From Trema orientale (Eukaryota; Streptophyta; Magnoliopsida; Rosales; Cannabaceae): a stretch of 64,000 nucleotides of DNA. The DNA is taken from the NCBI GenBank assembly GCA_002914845.1, contig JXTC01000068.1, positions 62,001-126,000 of the forward strand, read 5' to 3'. The position numbers and the translations under genes were made by a program. Under the pieces are notes generated by a model that had not been told where the DNA came from, made no database searches, and saw only the letters and a program-made list of their open reading frames with translations. Positions 36,595-49,439 of this stretch are shown piece by piece (position 1 is the first letter of the stretch; every line of letters starts with the position of its first letter).

Positions 36595-36965
36595 AAAGTA
36601 TTTATAAGAAATAGCCTTTTTTTTAAAAGATAATTTTTTAAAAAATGGCTGTTTTTACACCTATTTAATAAATGACCGTTTTATAATTTTATTTTGATAA
36701 ATAACTATTTTTTAATTGATATATTTTTTTATAAAGTAAATCAATTTTTTAAAAAAGCAAATCAATTTTTGAAATAGTAAATCAATTTTCAAAAAATATA
36801 TTTTGATATACTAAATAAATTAAATCAATTTTATATAAAGTAAATCAAATTTTAAAAAATTAAATCAAATTTTTTTAAAAATAAATCAATATATTTTGAT
36901 ATATTAAATATAAAAAATGACCATTTTTAAATGATTTTCAAAATTCGATCATTTTTTAATAATAT
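36595..36965. mobile_element. AT-rich foldback with AAATCAATTTT units
   Basis: The core (about 36735-36895) has repeated GTAAATCAATTTTT-type units; flanks show inverted AAAAATGGCTGTTTTT-like and AAAAATGACCATTTTT-like stretches. Ends are approximate. Confidence 0.5.
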
Positions 36966-37187
36966 TTAAAAAATGAATATTTTGCAAACTATGATCCAAA
37001 ATTCTTATCTATTTGCCCAAAAATCCCTTAAAAAAACAAACACTAAATTCAAACGAATAGTATCAAGAAGCCCATAGTACTTTGAATTGATTGGTGTCCA
37101 AAAGGCCACGTGTTCATTCGGTCTCCATGATCATCAACTCTAGTGTATGCAACAATTTTCTCATGGAATATATCGGCTGTTACTAAT

Positions 37188-37239
37188 AAATGTACAATAG
37201 TACCCTTTTTTTTTTCGATAACAAAATGTACAATAGTAC
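37188..37239 (-). mobile_element. Tiny T-tract insertion with 16-bp direct repeats
   Basis: AAATGTACAATAGTAC occurs at 37188-37203 and 37224-37239; the 20-bp insert is CC, ten T, then CGATAACA. Confidence 0.88.
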
Positions 37240-37504
37240 TTGAAGTTGAAGTGTTGAATCAGAAATATTGAACTATATTTTGGGATTTGGGTTTAATGAA
37301 ATTGAAAATAGTGTTCAATCTCTCGACTGTCAGATTTGATTTATCTTGGAGTTTAATTTCTATCTAAAATCACAATCACATCAAAATGATAGTGAGACAA
37401 TATCCTAATATATATTTAATCTATAAAGGTTAAAATCGACCTTAATGATCTCCGAGCTTCATTTTTGTAAGCTATTAAAAAGCTACGTCTCTACTACTGA
37501 AGCT

Positions 37505-37925
37505 ATTTTCCACGTAGTTGATAGGGCGACGTGGTAGATATACCATGTCGATTGATAAACGACGTGAAAACGGATGACGTAGTAGGTTTTTATAATACCA
37601 TGTCACTTGTATAGAAAGCGATGTGACATGCTCTAACAACTGATAACTTATTATTTATTTAGGACTTACCACGTCGATTTGGTAGTAGGTATCACGTCGC
37701 TCTCTAGAAAAGCGACGTGGTATGTGAAAAGTGATGTGGTATGTGGCAGACCACATCACTTTTCTAAGGAGCGTCATGGTATGTGACTACCACGTCTCTA
37801 TCTAGAAAAGAGACGTGATAGAGGACATACCACGTCACTTTTTTAGGGAGCGACGTGGTATGTGGCCTAATTTGAGGCTATTTTTGTGTCCTACTACGTC
37901 GCTCTCTATAGAAGCGACGTGGAAT
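37505..37925. repeat. Cluster of CACGTCGCT / AGCGACGTG hairpins
   Basis: At least five short inverted repeats follow one another between 37690 and 37925, each with arms like CACGTCGCT and AGCGACGTGG around a CTCTAGAAA-type loop; further diverged copies lie upstream to 37510. Such arrays are typical of subterminal regions of class II transposons, but no clear outer ends were found. The arms contain ACGTGG, a core of bZIP binding sites. Confidence 0.75.
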
Positions 37926-40400
37926 CCCCTACAACGGGTATTAAACTCCTTGGATTTATTACAAACTAGAACCAAAATTAGCCAAAAATGGCTCAAAACA
38001 ACCTGCAATCAAGAACCAGCAATCCAGCATACAAATTCCTGCAATCTAATATACAAATTATATGATCGTAATTTAAAATATTTTGTCGATGTTTAGCTAC
38101 ATGGTTATCCATAACTCATAATTCTAATCTCATGATAATGGTTATAAACTATAAATATATTTGCTAGATGAAAATATGGTGGCAAACGCTAGCCGCTCTA
38201 TTTCTTTGAAGAAATTCTCTTCTATTTTATCCATTTGTCTTATATTCTATCCCTTACTTATCAAGGTTTTCACTCCGCCGAAGCGAAAGATCCTTAAAAT
38301 CTCTCTTTCTGACAGAAATTTTATTTATTTATTTATTTTTCAATAATCCTTTCTTATGCGTGAATATATAAGTCACCCGATCTAGATCTAGATTTATGAG
38401 TGCTTTGTCTCTACCTGATTTTAAATTTGTGTGAGATGTTTTTGTTTACTTTATTTTCAAATAATAATCTATCATTATCTTCTAGATATGAGACTTTTAC
38501 AATCCAAATATGGATGATTTGAAAGAACCAATTCTAATAGTAAATGATGATTTTGAAGAGTGATGAAATTTTTCTTATATCCAGTTTTATCCATTGTTGA
38601 GTTTTGTGTTTCTTTCTTGATCTTTAATCGAATACAATGGTTTAACAGATTATTCATTTTCAGTAATGGGTTAATTGTAGTTTGATTTTATATTAAATTA
38701 TTTATTTGATTAATGAAATTTCAGTTTGATTCAAATATATATATATATGGTATATATATGGAGTGCTTCTCAATATTTGCTAGATATACTAAGGGATTGG
38801 GGCTAATATTCGTGCACATAATGGGCGTTAAATGAAATGTAAACCACATCACATCAACAAAGGGATTGGGAGTGCTGTAGGAGTGGGACTTAAATATAGC
38901 TGTCTCAGATGGGATAATATGTATTTGTCACTGATGATCAACTAATGAGTGGTGGTAAGAAATCTCATATTTTATAATAAAATTTTGTAGAATTTAATAT
39001 AAACTTAGTGGATGATCCCCACCAAGTAGATGTGTAGGATCCACATAAGTCGGAAGGGTTTAGGCTAGCTATTGAAAATTAATAAATGTTCCCGTCTAAT
39101 GTTAATATTTGCATTTGACATTTGTTACAATATATATATTTTCGTTTCAATATTAGGTTTGAAAATTTGAACTCGAAATATAACCAGTATCATTCCAATT
39201 ATATTCGTAGCCATAAATATCATAGTATAACTATAAGTTCATAATTATTGAAAACGTGATCGTTCCTAAACCCAGAAAAATTTAAAAAAAAAATCATGTG
39301 ATTTTGAATGAAAATAAAAGGTAAATAGTTATTAACTATCATAATTGAAAAATGAGCAATATTACTAATGGTAATATCTCATCATATATGTGGTAATATT
39401 ATAGAATACAGAGATGGTAAAAAAAAGAGAGATTAACTAGATATCATAATTTACGTAAAAATAGTCTTGAATCTTACAATTCATATTGTCGAATATGTGG
39501 TAATTGGATACGAATAATATTAATTTCATTTTCTTAAGAACTTCTATATCAATCAATTTCTGTGGGCTGTCCACAGATAGAGCACGTATTATGATTGGAT
39601 AGCTTTCGCTTCATGACTGGTTGACCTAGAATAATTAATCAAGACCACAGAATTAAACAGTGATATCAACACGATCAGCATAAGCCGTAGCACAGTGTTA
39701 GGTTGTGCAATAAAGCAAATGAATTCAATGGCATGTATATCTCTCTCATGCATCCCCACACTAGAGAGTAGAACCTATCACAATCATTAAACTTTGTTAA
39801 TTTCTTACGTCGAGTTAGCTATGCACACACCTGTTGATCTCCACACGTACACAAAAAATTAATATTTCCACGTAACAAATATCATACTCCTATTACCAAA
39901 AAAAAAAAAAAATCATACTCCATTAAAGCACGCACAGTAAACAAAACACGACAAAAAGAAAAAAATATTAAAAGAAAATAAAAGTAATAGAAAATGGTCA
40001 CAATAGCTAGGAATCTAATATTTACTCTCTGTCATTTTAGTCTGTCACGTTTTATGTCTAACAATTCTACTCTAAATGATCATCTAAAAATTGAAATTAC
40101 TAAACTAATTTCATAATTTTATTAATACCCATTTAAAATTTTGACGTGTTTATTGAATACCAAAATTAGCCAGGAATTTTAAATGCGGAGAAGATAGAAA
40201 AAAAATTAGGGCGAAAAAAAATTACAAAAAAAAAAAAAAGGAAATTGTTTTGTGGGAGCTAGTAGTAGGGCCTTAAGGACGGCTTGGCATTAGCTGGATA
40301 GAAAGCTAAGGTTTAATGCCACTTTCGATCAGAATCAAGGCAAGTCTTAGTCACCCAAAGCCAGTTTACTAATTTTTATTATTAACCCTTCTAATTCGAC
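37926..40400. other. Intergenic, upstream of the XTH gene
   Basis: AT-rich, no gene recognised. It includes the tiny insertion at 39881 and, towards 40400, the XTH promoter. Confidence 0.5.
39881..39921 (+). mobile_element. Tiny A-tract insertion with 10-bp direct repeats
   Basis: ATCATACTCC occurs at 39881-39890 and 39912-39921; the 21-bp insert is TATTACC followed by an A run. Confidence 0.8.
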
Positions 40401-40409
40401 TATATATAT
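40401..40409 (+). promoter_or_regulatory. TATA box of the XTH gene
   Basis: TATATATAT lies about 120 bp upstream of the XTH start codon in a less AT-rich context (CTAATTCGAC before, GATAACTTCCC after), a good distance for a plant TATA box plus a short leader. Confidence 0.65.
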
Positions 40410-40525
40410 GATAACTTCCCAAGCCCTTTGCTGCATCACATTCCTCTTAATTATATCTCGAAACTCACTATTCTTTCTGTTTCTATAGTCGTCTGATCTT
40501 GGCAACATAACATAGTTGTACGGCC

Positions 40526-41799
40526 ATGATGAAAACCGTTTTAGCTTCTGTTTTGTTCTGTGTTCTAGCCTTTTGTTCAGTCTCGGTCTTTGGGCGACCA
40601 GCCACGTTTCTGGAGGACTTCAGAGTCACTTGGGCTGATTCTCATATCAGGCAAATCGAAGGAGGCAGGGCTATTCAACTCGTGCTTGACCAAAGTTCAG
40701 GTAACATTTTTTCGTCGGGTCTACTTTATATATAATTTCTTTTCAAAAAGTAATAGTATAATTTTAGAATATGTCAAGAAAATAATAGTAACAAATTTTT
40801 TATTTAACTACTATTATTATTTTTCTCAATGTTTTAGGATGTGGGTTTGCTTCAAAGAGGCAATACTTGTTTGGGCGTGTGAGCATGAAGATCAAGCTCG
40901 TTCCAGGAGACTCCGCAGGAACCGTCACTGCTTTCTATGTATGTATATATATTGATAATTAACTTAATTAAATAAATAATATTTATTTAATTTCTTGGTT
41001 TAAAATCCTAATTAATAATAAATATGGTCGTAGATGAACTCGGACACAGACGCGGTTCGTGACGAGCTTGATTTTGAGTTCTTGGGGAACCGGACCGGGC
41101 AGCCTTACACGGTTCAGACCAATATCTATGCTCATGGCAAGGGTGACAGGGAACAAAGGATTAATCTTTGGTTTGATCCTGCTGCTGAGTTCCACACTTA
41201 CACAATTCTCTGGAACCATCACCATATTGTGTACGTAACATATATAATAATAACTATATTAAATAATATGATGTTAAATTAACAATAACTATAGAACTTA
41301 TGATCATATTTTTTTTTTCAATCATATGTGGTTTTTGATTTATTTACTATATAGTTGTGTCAACATCATTGATTATCAATTTGTTTTTTCTTTTTTTGGG
41401 CACGGCAGCTTCTATGTGGACGAAGTGCCCATAAGGGTGTACAAAAACAATGAGGCAAAGGGAATCCCATACCCAACGAGGCAGCCAATGGGTGTGTACT
41501 CAACACTTTGGGAGGCTGACGATTGGGCCACTAGAGGTGGACTTGAGAAGATTGATTGGAGCAAAGCCCCATTTCTGGCTTACTACAAGGACTTTGATAT
41601 CGAAGGCTGCGGTGTCCCTGGTCCGGCTAATTGCGCGGCCAACCAGGCCAATTGGTGGGAGGGAACCGCCTACCAAGCCCTCACCGCCGTCGAATATAGA
41701 CGGTACAAGTGGGTCCGTGTGAATCACATGATCTATGATTATTGCACCGATAGGTCGCGGTACCCGGTCCCCCCACCGGAGTGTCTTGCCGGCTACTAG
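40526..41799 (+). CDS. XTH6: Xyloglucan endotransglucosylase/hydrolase, XTH6-like
   Basis: Four exons: 40526-40700, 40838-40938, 41034-41230, 41409-41799; 287 aa. Residues 1 to about 23 are a signal peptide. A GH16 domain follows, with the catalytic motif DELDFEFLG at 102-110 (nucleophile Glu103, acid/base Glu107) and, directly after it, NRT at 111-113, the conserved N-glycosylation site of XTHs. The C-terminal XET domain carries the expected cysteines ([18 protein letters not shown]) and ends at AGY. The enzyme acts in the cell wall, cutting xyloglucan and rejoining the end to another chain, which loosens or reinforces walls during growth. The motif has Leu instead of the common Ile, as in some XTHs. 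Wording such as [20 protein letters not shown] places it near Arabidopsis XTH6/XTH7; XTH6 is my best match from recall. An AATAAAT poly(A)-like signal lies near 42135. Confidence 0.96.
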
Positions 41800-42414
41800 A
41801 ACTCAATTTAAAAGAAAAGTGGTACATACAATTCATACCATATACTTTCTAATTTGTTGTTCTTAAAATTAAACGTCCGTACGTAACATGGACCCCCCCT
41901 TTGTACACTGTGTGACATTACCTTGCATCTTGTCCTTTGATAAGGGCATGGAGGGAATTGTCATGTGGCATGAATTGCAGCTAAGTTTGAATTTTTTTTT
42001 TTCAAAAAAAAAAAAAAGAACAAAAAAAGAGAGGTGGTATGGTGGGGAAAGAAAGCAAATGCCAATATGTTTCTACTTTGTGGCTGTAATGTGTTTGTAC
42101 TTTGTATCCATCTCCTAAGCATTATTTGTGCCAATAAATTCTGTTGTGATTGTGAAAAAGATAAATGAATAATATTGTTTTACCGACTTCTGTCTATATC
42201 AGTTTTGTTTTATTATTATTATTATTATTTTGTTATTATAAGTGGTGATAAAATGTGAAGCTGTTTCCCATCCAACTTTGGAGTTCCACATTAGGAGAGG
42301 TTAGTATTGTTACCACAATACCACCACACAATTTCTAATAACATGATATGAGAGCAAATCTCTATTTATGTTATCACGCATGTTTGCTAATTAGGAGATG
42401 AAATGGTTTCTAAC

Positions 42415-42459
<45 letters not shown>

Positions 42460-44446
42460 TCAATGAAAGTTCTTAAATTCAGCATTGTGTTCATTATTGT
42501 GGGTTTGAAATACTGGTGAACCAAACATGTAATTTTTGCTCCTCTGACATATTATTAATTATTATTACTATTTTATATTATTTTGCTTTTCTGCGACTTT
42601 CTTAATTATCGCGGAAGCAGATTCATGCGGTCTATATAGAGATTCAAGCGGTCTATATATAGAGTCAATTGAGTTTTTCAATCTACACTATAATAAGTAC
42701 CATAAAATCGGGTCCCAGGTTGAAGTTGAGGATGATCGGTACTGTCGGTAGTTTGTTGTATGCACGTGTGACAAAATATAAGTATATATATCTATACATA
42801 TTTATTTATATATAGACTCAGATGTAATCCCATTACATATTTTTGTCGATTTAAAACATATTTCTCTAATGTTAATCAATAAATATGCATTCAGAATTGG
42901 CAAAAACACGTGACATACAACGGGGACTGACCGGCCCTTTTATCATATCCAAAGCATTTATATATATATATATATATCTTCTTACATTATAACATTAAAT
43001 ACCAATCCTGGCTCACAACTCACAAGGAGTAGGACTGATCTTTTCATAAACGACATGAAATACGTCTGTTCTATATTTATGCAAGCTGCTGAGCTCAATC
43101 TCTCACAGCCAATGGTTGCATTGCTTAAAGAACATCTTTGGAGTACATTTGGAATTTAATGGAAAATCTATGCATAAACAGCTACATTGAAAATTTAAAA
43201 GAAAAAAAAAATCCAACCTTAGAGCAGCAAATTGACGAAATTGAAAAGGGAAAATGTAATGTTAGTCACAAAATGTGGCATACTTTCCACATTTTTCCCC
43301 CCATTTGAGGACAACAGATAAATTTGGAAGGATTATAGAAGAGAAATAAAATGTGGGTGGGTGAATTAGAGTAAAATATAAGGGACCCCAGATTCCAACT
43401 GGATTGATAGAGAACATTAAAAATTATGGACCCTCCTACTCTCAACTTGTTTGACTTGTGTTGTTGAATGAGGGGACCATCTTGTGAAGTACCAAAAGCT
43501 AGATATATGAATTTCACTTAGTCATAGACTCATAGTGTTAAAGAGTCTCTGTTGGTTATGAGAAATTGCATTTTATGTCTCTCATTTTCTGATATTCCAA
43601 TTAGTTTGATATATCATTCAAATTAGAACAGTTACTAGATAGAAAATAACCGATCCGCTTATATCTTAATGTTTTATAAGTTTACGTGTCAAAATATTTG
43701 ATTGGTTGAATAGAGAAAAGACACAAAATAGATAGAGAACCTAGTTACATGAGATACATGTTCCAACTTGGTTCAATTAGTAGTACCAAGCTGATGAGGA
43801 AAAACATAATTGGCTGTGCTCCCAACTCGTAACGAAAGGTATATATCAAGCTTAGAAGAAAGGTATGTAACTAAGTATATACATATATTAACAATGCTGT
43901 AAACACAAACACTCAAAATATCATTTCAAAAAGTCGGTAATCTTTTGAACATGGAGATAGGCATTTCAGAGATGTAGATTATAGGCAACACAAAGGCTTA
44001 AGTGGAAAACCAATCCATGAAGAGGGTTTTGCACTAATGCTTTTGAAGTCTTAATCAATGGTTAAACATGTCAACAAGTCACTAGGCAGATAGATGGATA
44101 AGGCCGGGACAAAGCACAATGAGAGAGGAGAAAAGCCACATACCAAAGTTCGGTACATATACAACAGGGTCAGAGTGACAAGAAACAGAAAGTACAATTA
44201 TTGATTTTGTACTAAGCTTATTTCGAAATATATCAAGATACATTTCACCGAATTTCAAGGTCAAATTGCCAAATAAAACAATTGATAAGGAAAAAAGAGC
44301 AAGTAGTATCTATGGCTGCCAAAAAAAAAAAAAAAAAACTTCAATTACATGTAGTTTCCAATCAGGGTCTTCACATCTCCTAGCGTTTTAACCAAAAGAG
44401 ATCAACTGAATACCCTTTTAATGGGGGAATAAAAGGATAAAAGGTT
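41800..44446. other. Spacer between convergent XTH and FANCL genes
   Basis: Contains the XTH 3' region, a TAA microsatellite (42415-42460), a TA run near 42960-42976 and otherwise AT-rich DNA. The FANCL 3' untranslated region lies just below 44447. No other gene seen. Confidence 0.55.
42415..42460. repeat. (TAA)n microsatellite
   Basis: About 15 uninterrupted AAT-type trinucleotides. Confidence 0.95.
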
Positions 44447-47400
44447 TTATTGCTTCGCAGTATTGATCTTCACTGCAACCGGCTCTGAGCAATAAGGACA
44501 ATTTCCAAACAGAACATTAAATGACCTGCAAGGCAAGTACGCGCACAAATTTTAGTCTAAGTAACCAGAAAAAGGCAGCCCAGTTAGCAAATGTAGACTA
44601 TGAGATGACAGAAATCAAACTTGTGACACAAATTACTGAGAATGCCCGAGTGTTCTAAGAATTCCTCAGCAAATAAAATGTTCTTAATATCGTCACATCC
44701 CAGTAGAACACATCTACAATTTTTCAATCAAAACCACAGTTCATATAGCCTGGCACTGAAAAGAAAAGGAAAAAAAAAGAAGAGAAGAGAAGGTCTGGAT
44801 CAGATTGACTCGAACTAATCAAAATGGTAGTTGAAAGAGTTTTGGCTTGGAAGTAGACGACAAGATAACTTATTACAAATGGACGTGAAGGGGTGGGGTA
44901 TGTTTCCATAATAAAGGACTAATTTGGACATCTGCTTGGCTATTGCGATGTTTCTTGGCATGAAGTTGAGAGGATCCATTTATTACACGCCCACCCACCT
45001 ACCCACTGTAACCCACGAGAAAAGATAAAAATAAAGGAAACCATTGCTTATCCCCCACAAAATAGGAAATAAGAGTTCTCATGTTCTCATGTTCTCATGT
45101 TCTTGTCCTTGTATAGAAATTTCAAAATGGATTTCTCCCATAATACGAAGTTAAAACTCAATGGATGAAGTCAATTTCAAAGGACATCTAACATATATGA
45201 CCTCAAAAGGGTAAATATGAGTGGACCCTAGTACAATAATGAAATGGGATTGGCGGAAGAAATTCAACGTACTGCCTTGTTGTGGTGATTGAGCGCAACC
45301 AGTCACCAAGACAAATACTATGGAAACCCCTGTGGCAATTGGCATTCTCGCACAAGTAGTCAGTTCCACTCCCGCTCTTGTCTCCGAGCTCCTCATCTAC
45401 ATGATTATTACATGTCAATAGAATATAAAGTCCGTAAAAACCGAAGTATGTCTTTTGTAACATTACCAACTGGAAGACTTTGAGCATAACAAATTCCACA
45501 TTCAACTTGCGGCTCAATCTTTTGGACATCTGGGGGCCTTGGCAGTTGAATCTCCAGAAGGCAAGTAAGATTCTCAAGAAATGGGCTATCCTTGTTCCTG
45601 TGCAATCAATCGGAGTTCATTAATTTAATTTGTTTTTTCTTTGGCGCTAGAATGCCAAAGAACATTATTAGGTCTAGATGAACACCTAAAATATGCATGA
45701 CAATTGATATAATGACTCACTCTTAGAGAAGAAATATGCTAGGTGTGCAATAATCAAAAAGAACATTTGCATGAAATAATTTTTAAATGCAACAGGACAC
45801 GGATTTTGTTATCATAGTAATAGAGAATATTTTGGTCCATTTTTTCTAACGTATAAAACCTCAAAAGGATACAATATTAGACCAATTCACTATTCATATA
45901 CTGTGAAGTATCAACCTTCCAGATGAGGCTGTGATCAAATTCCCTTTCACTAAAAGAATCAGCAACCTTTTATGTGTTAAGCCAGTAAATAAACAAGTAT
46001 TACATGAAGAAAAATTGATGTTTCTCCTTAAGTAAATCAGCAAAGTCATAATTTCACTAACATTTTTATTATATATAAGAAATGCCCAAAAGACGCTTAG
46101 CGGGCTTGAGTTCAAAACTGGAGCTTTTGTTGAGTAATTTTGCTACACTTTTCATTTGTATTTGCAAATACTGGAGTCAAAACTCGAATCCAGATTCAAG
46201 GAAGTTGCATGATCATACCACTGGTTGATATTTCTTTGCCAATTCTTTCTCATCAAGTCCACAAGTTGACTTGAACCTACAAAACGAATCCTAACCTGAC
46301 TTAAGATATTCATACCATACAATCCAAAAGGCAAAAGGCAAAGTAATGATTCTAGTCACTAATTTGCACTGAAATCTCACTCCGGTAAAGATCTAGGATC
46401 AATGATATTAATAGATAAGACGATGAAGCAATCATTCCCTGAAAAAAGTTCGAGAACGATTAGTATTATCACTCAAAGACAATCCACTATGAACATTTTA
46501 GTTATAAACAACATGAGTCACCTATATTGATCCGGCAAGAAGACACTGCCAAGGATGACATCTTATGGTCAACCCAAAGAGTTTTCTCAATATCCTCCAA
46601 AGTAGACCAGAATTCCTGAAGCTTCTCCAGATGCTTAATAAGATAAATTGTTGGAAGTTTTTCAGCAAACACAAAATCCGATCAACAGAACAATAAAGAT
46701 CATTCATTAAATTAGAAGCAACTGGAAAACTCATTATACTCTTTCCCAAAAAGCATGCAACAAATACCTCCTGATACTGCTGCACCACATTTTTCAACCT
46801 TGAGTGTGTTGACCATTCTAAATCAAACATGTAGGGCACATCCTGAGAAATTACCCATTTTTAAGTTGAGGGCCAAGAAAGAAAATTTAATTACTAAAAA
46901 AACAAAAAAACATACTGCTGAAATGGAAGGTGGGCACTTCGGGTAGGTTTTGTCCAATTGTACTTCCAGAAAATGCACTCTGCCCTTCTTATCTCTAGCA
47001 TGCATAAGCATCGAGTCCAAAGAAAGAGTAAGAGTACGCATGTCACAAAATAGAAACCAGCAGCAAAAAAACAACGGACCAAGGTGAATGGTAATCAAAT
47101 AAAACATTTACGAACAATTAGATGCAACAACCTCAAAGTTGAGAAAGAACAATTTAGTAGACAACAAGCATAAGAATCTTCAAGGAGGAACCTATACAGA
47201 ACTAATGTGGAAAATTTATGGCCTGGAAAGTAGTAGGAGTTTTCTTAAGAGAACATGTCATGACTTTCCATTGTTATGATTCTTATTCGGATGTCAGGCA
47301 ATCATGTTTGGCAACATTATTGCGATTATTTGACGTTATTAAGATGAAATATCTTTGGTCATTACCACATGACATCTAAAATATAAATATGAAGTATCTA

Positions 47401-48757
47401 GACATTCTTACTTTATATAAATGCAAATGTATACAGATTTTTTTCCCCCTCTTTTCCTTTGGCCCTTAGGGAGGAAGCTTGGATCTGTTTTCCCATATGT
47501 AAAGCAATACCAGCTGAATAGAGAATATAAGCAAGATTATCTTACAAGATACGAAGACTGAGAAACGTTAGATCTCCTCCCAATCTCACTAGATTCTCCC
47601 ATCCAATCTCTTCTATCTGCATATACATGATCAAGTGAGAAAACAAATACCAGCAACTAAGACACTCAATTCGATAAGGATTATTCATGAAGTGACAAGT
47701 GTTCTTGATGCAACTGATACAATTGAATGTCTGTATCATAGTTAACATACTTTACAAGATAGTAATGTATACAGAGAGCATACCATGGAAAGTACATGGA
47801 AAGTACGGTTAGATATGCATACATGTGGCAAACTTAAGCGACTTTTGAAAACTAGGAATTCACAAAAGCACATGTTCGCGTACAGGAATAAGTTTAATCA
47901 TGGTTTATGAAATGAAATGACTACAAAACCAATGAAAAATAAGACACAAGCCATAGCCATTTATCTCTTATGATAAGGTTAGCCACAAAACACTCGTAAT
48001 TTCTGTTTCGTGTTGATATTTCACAAGGATGCCAAAAGTACCCTGAATTGATGCTTAGCTAAAAAAATATAGCATGACAGCCAATGTACGAATCAAAAAT
48101 TAAAACCATACAATTCTTTCATAAAATAATTTTCGTTTGTGGATAATAATTAAAAAAAGAAAAAAGAAATTAATCGAAAGGTGTAAATGATTACTAGTTT
48201 CATAAAATCCGATTATAAAGTAATTTATCAAGGGTGTTCAGAATGAAAATGAATATTTAACCTCTGAGTACACTAAGCGATGAAATCTAGTTGATGTCGC
48301 CAGCTCTTTGCTTCTAGTCGGCTCACCACATCCCTGTACAATCAATATTGTTGCTCAATGCATACACCAAGAGATATATACGAAAACACACAAGAATGCA
48401 TTTGTTAAAGTGTGACAGAATCTCCGAGTCAGCCCACACACTGCCTTGGTAAATTCATTCCTATATTTGGTTAAACGTAACATCAAAATTTCTCAAATTG
48501 AAATTCGACTAAACTTAGTAGAAGCAGCTAAATTTCCCCATAAAAGCTTAAAGCAATTAGTAGTAGCCTGAAATTTTTTTCAAAGCTTCTACAACTCTTA
48601 AAATAGCACCGAAAACTTGAGAGGAAGTGAGTTTAAACAGCTATGCTCAAAAGGGTCGATATTTAACGCCAACAAAAAGAGGGGGAAAAAAAATGGGAAA
48701 AGGTGAAAAGAAAAAAGAAGAACATACCCAATAAATAAAAACGAGTTTTAAGACCAT
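44447..48757 (-). CDS. FANCL: E3 ubiquitin ligase FANCL (Fanconi anaemia group L)
   Basis: Eleven exons on the minus strand: 48757-48728, 48333-48262, 47616-47546, 46994-46916, 46842-46768, 46633-46522, 46438-46381, 46290-46219, 45597-45467, 45396-45273, 44525-44447; 300 aa, frames joining cleanly. The middle (EEIGWENLVRL, HFLEVQLDKTYPKCPPSI, DLEWSTHSRLKNVVQQYQE, RFVGSSQLVDLM) is the UBC-like substrate-binding region. The C-terminus is the C4HC3 RING/PHD-like finger: Cys223, Cys226, Cys249, Cys254, His259, Cys262, Cys284, Cys287, with LGDWLRSITTTRQSFNVLFG between. FANCL monoubiquitinates FANCD2/FANCI in crosslink repair in the nucleus. All eight zinc ligands are present, so it looks intact. 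The first exon (MVLKLVFIYW) is the least sure part; it is chosen because it has a good donor and the right phase. The exon 8 acceptor was chosen to keep LPE-RFVG in frame. Confidence 0.93.
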
Positions 48758-49439
48758 TAGAAAGCGGAGTCGGGTATTTTTCAGAGAAAAAGTGATCGTG
48801 GTATGAGTTATCCTCGTCTGGGAATTTTGTCAAACGTGTGGTGAACTTGTTGTCGTTTTAAGAATTTTGTGAATATAACTCTTAAAGCGTTCATCAAAAC
48901 AAAAACTGGAGAATTAGTATGGCAATTAAATTTGTGGAGAGAAAATAGAAAGAGTAATACCATTCGATTCATCATACGATTTAGTCACCCGGATCAGAGT
49001 CGTTTCTTTGCGAAAGAGAGGCAATGCTGAGTTCGAACTCGGGAGTCGATCAGGGTGTTATTTTCGTGGTTAATACGACACGAATATTTATGTTGTTAGC
49101 AACGATTTGTCGTTTACTTGCAATTATTTTCTTTCTATTTATTTTTTTCGACTTCATGCGGCTTACTTTCAAGGAAATTTAATTTTGGGTGGCTACTCTT
49201 CCTACCCCTCTCTAAAATTTAAAAATTAAGCATTTACTTCCCTTTTAATATTTCTTATTCTGATATTGGCCATCAATAAAAAAAACCAAGTAAAATTTCT
49301 TTTCTCACGCATTAGTTTTAAAATTTTCTCAGTCATCTTCTTCAATTTTTTGTTTATTTCTTGACAAGAACTCATCTTGTAAATCAAGATAGAGGGACCA
49401 AATTTTTGTAATTCGAAATACTCATCATTTTATAGTTCT
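48758..49439. other. Upstream region of FANCL
   Basis: Probable leader and promoter of the minus-strand FANCL gene; no clear TATA box. The sequence becomes less gene-like beyond 49080. Confidence 0.5.

Larger units (their letters stand above)
33596..37187. other. Intergenic; palindromes and possible leader sequence
   Basis: No coding family recognised. 34326-34350 is a hairpin (GGTCCCACAT, 5-nt loop, ATGTGGGACC). 34550-34575 has a CACGTGGC G-box-like word and 35330-35400 is CT-rich leader-like sequence, so a non-coding or unrecognised transcript could start here; this is speculative. 36595-36965 is an AT-rich foldback. Confidence 0.45.

Noticed and set aside
37925..37950. CACTA terminus at CCCCTACAACGGG
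   Set aside because: The orientation is wrong for a right end (it should read towards TTGTAGTG) and no partner end was found on the left.
40590..40955. 121-codon frame overlapping the XTH start
   Set aside because: It runs in another frame through exon 1, intron 1 and exon 2 of the XTH gene.
44315..44340. Further tiny A-tract insertion
   Set aside because: An A run after GGCTGCC resembles the inserts listed above, but no direct repeat flanks it. The same holds for A runs near 8850, 11490, 13258 and 30183.
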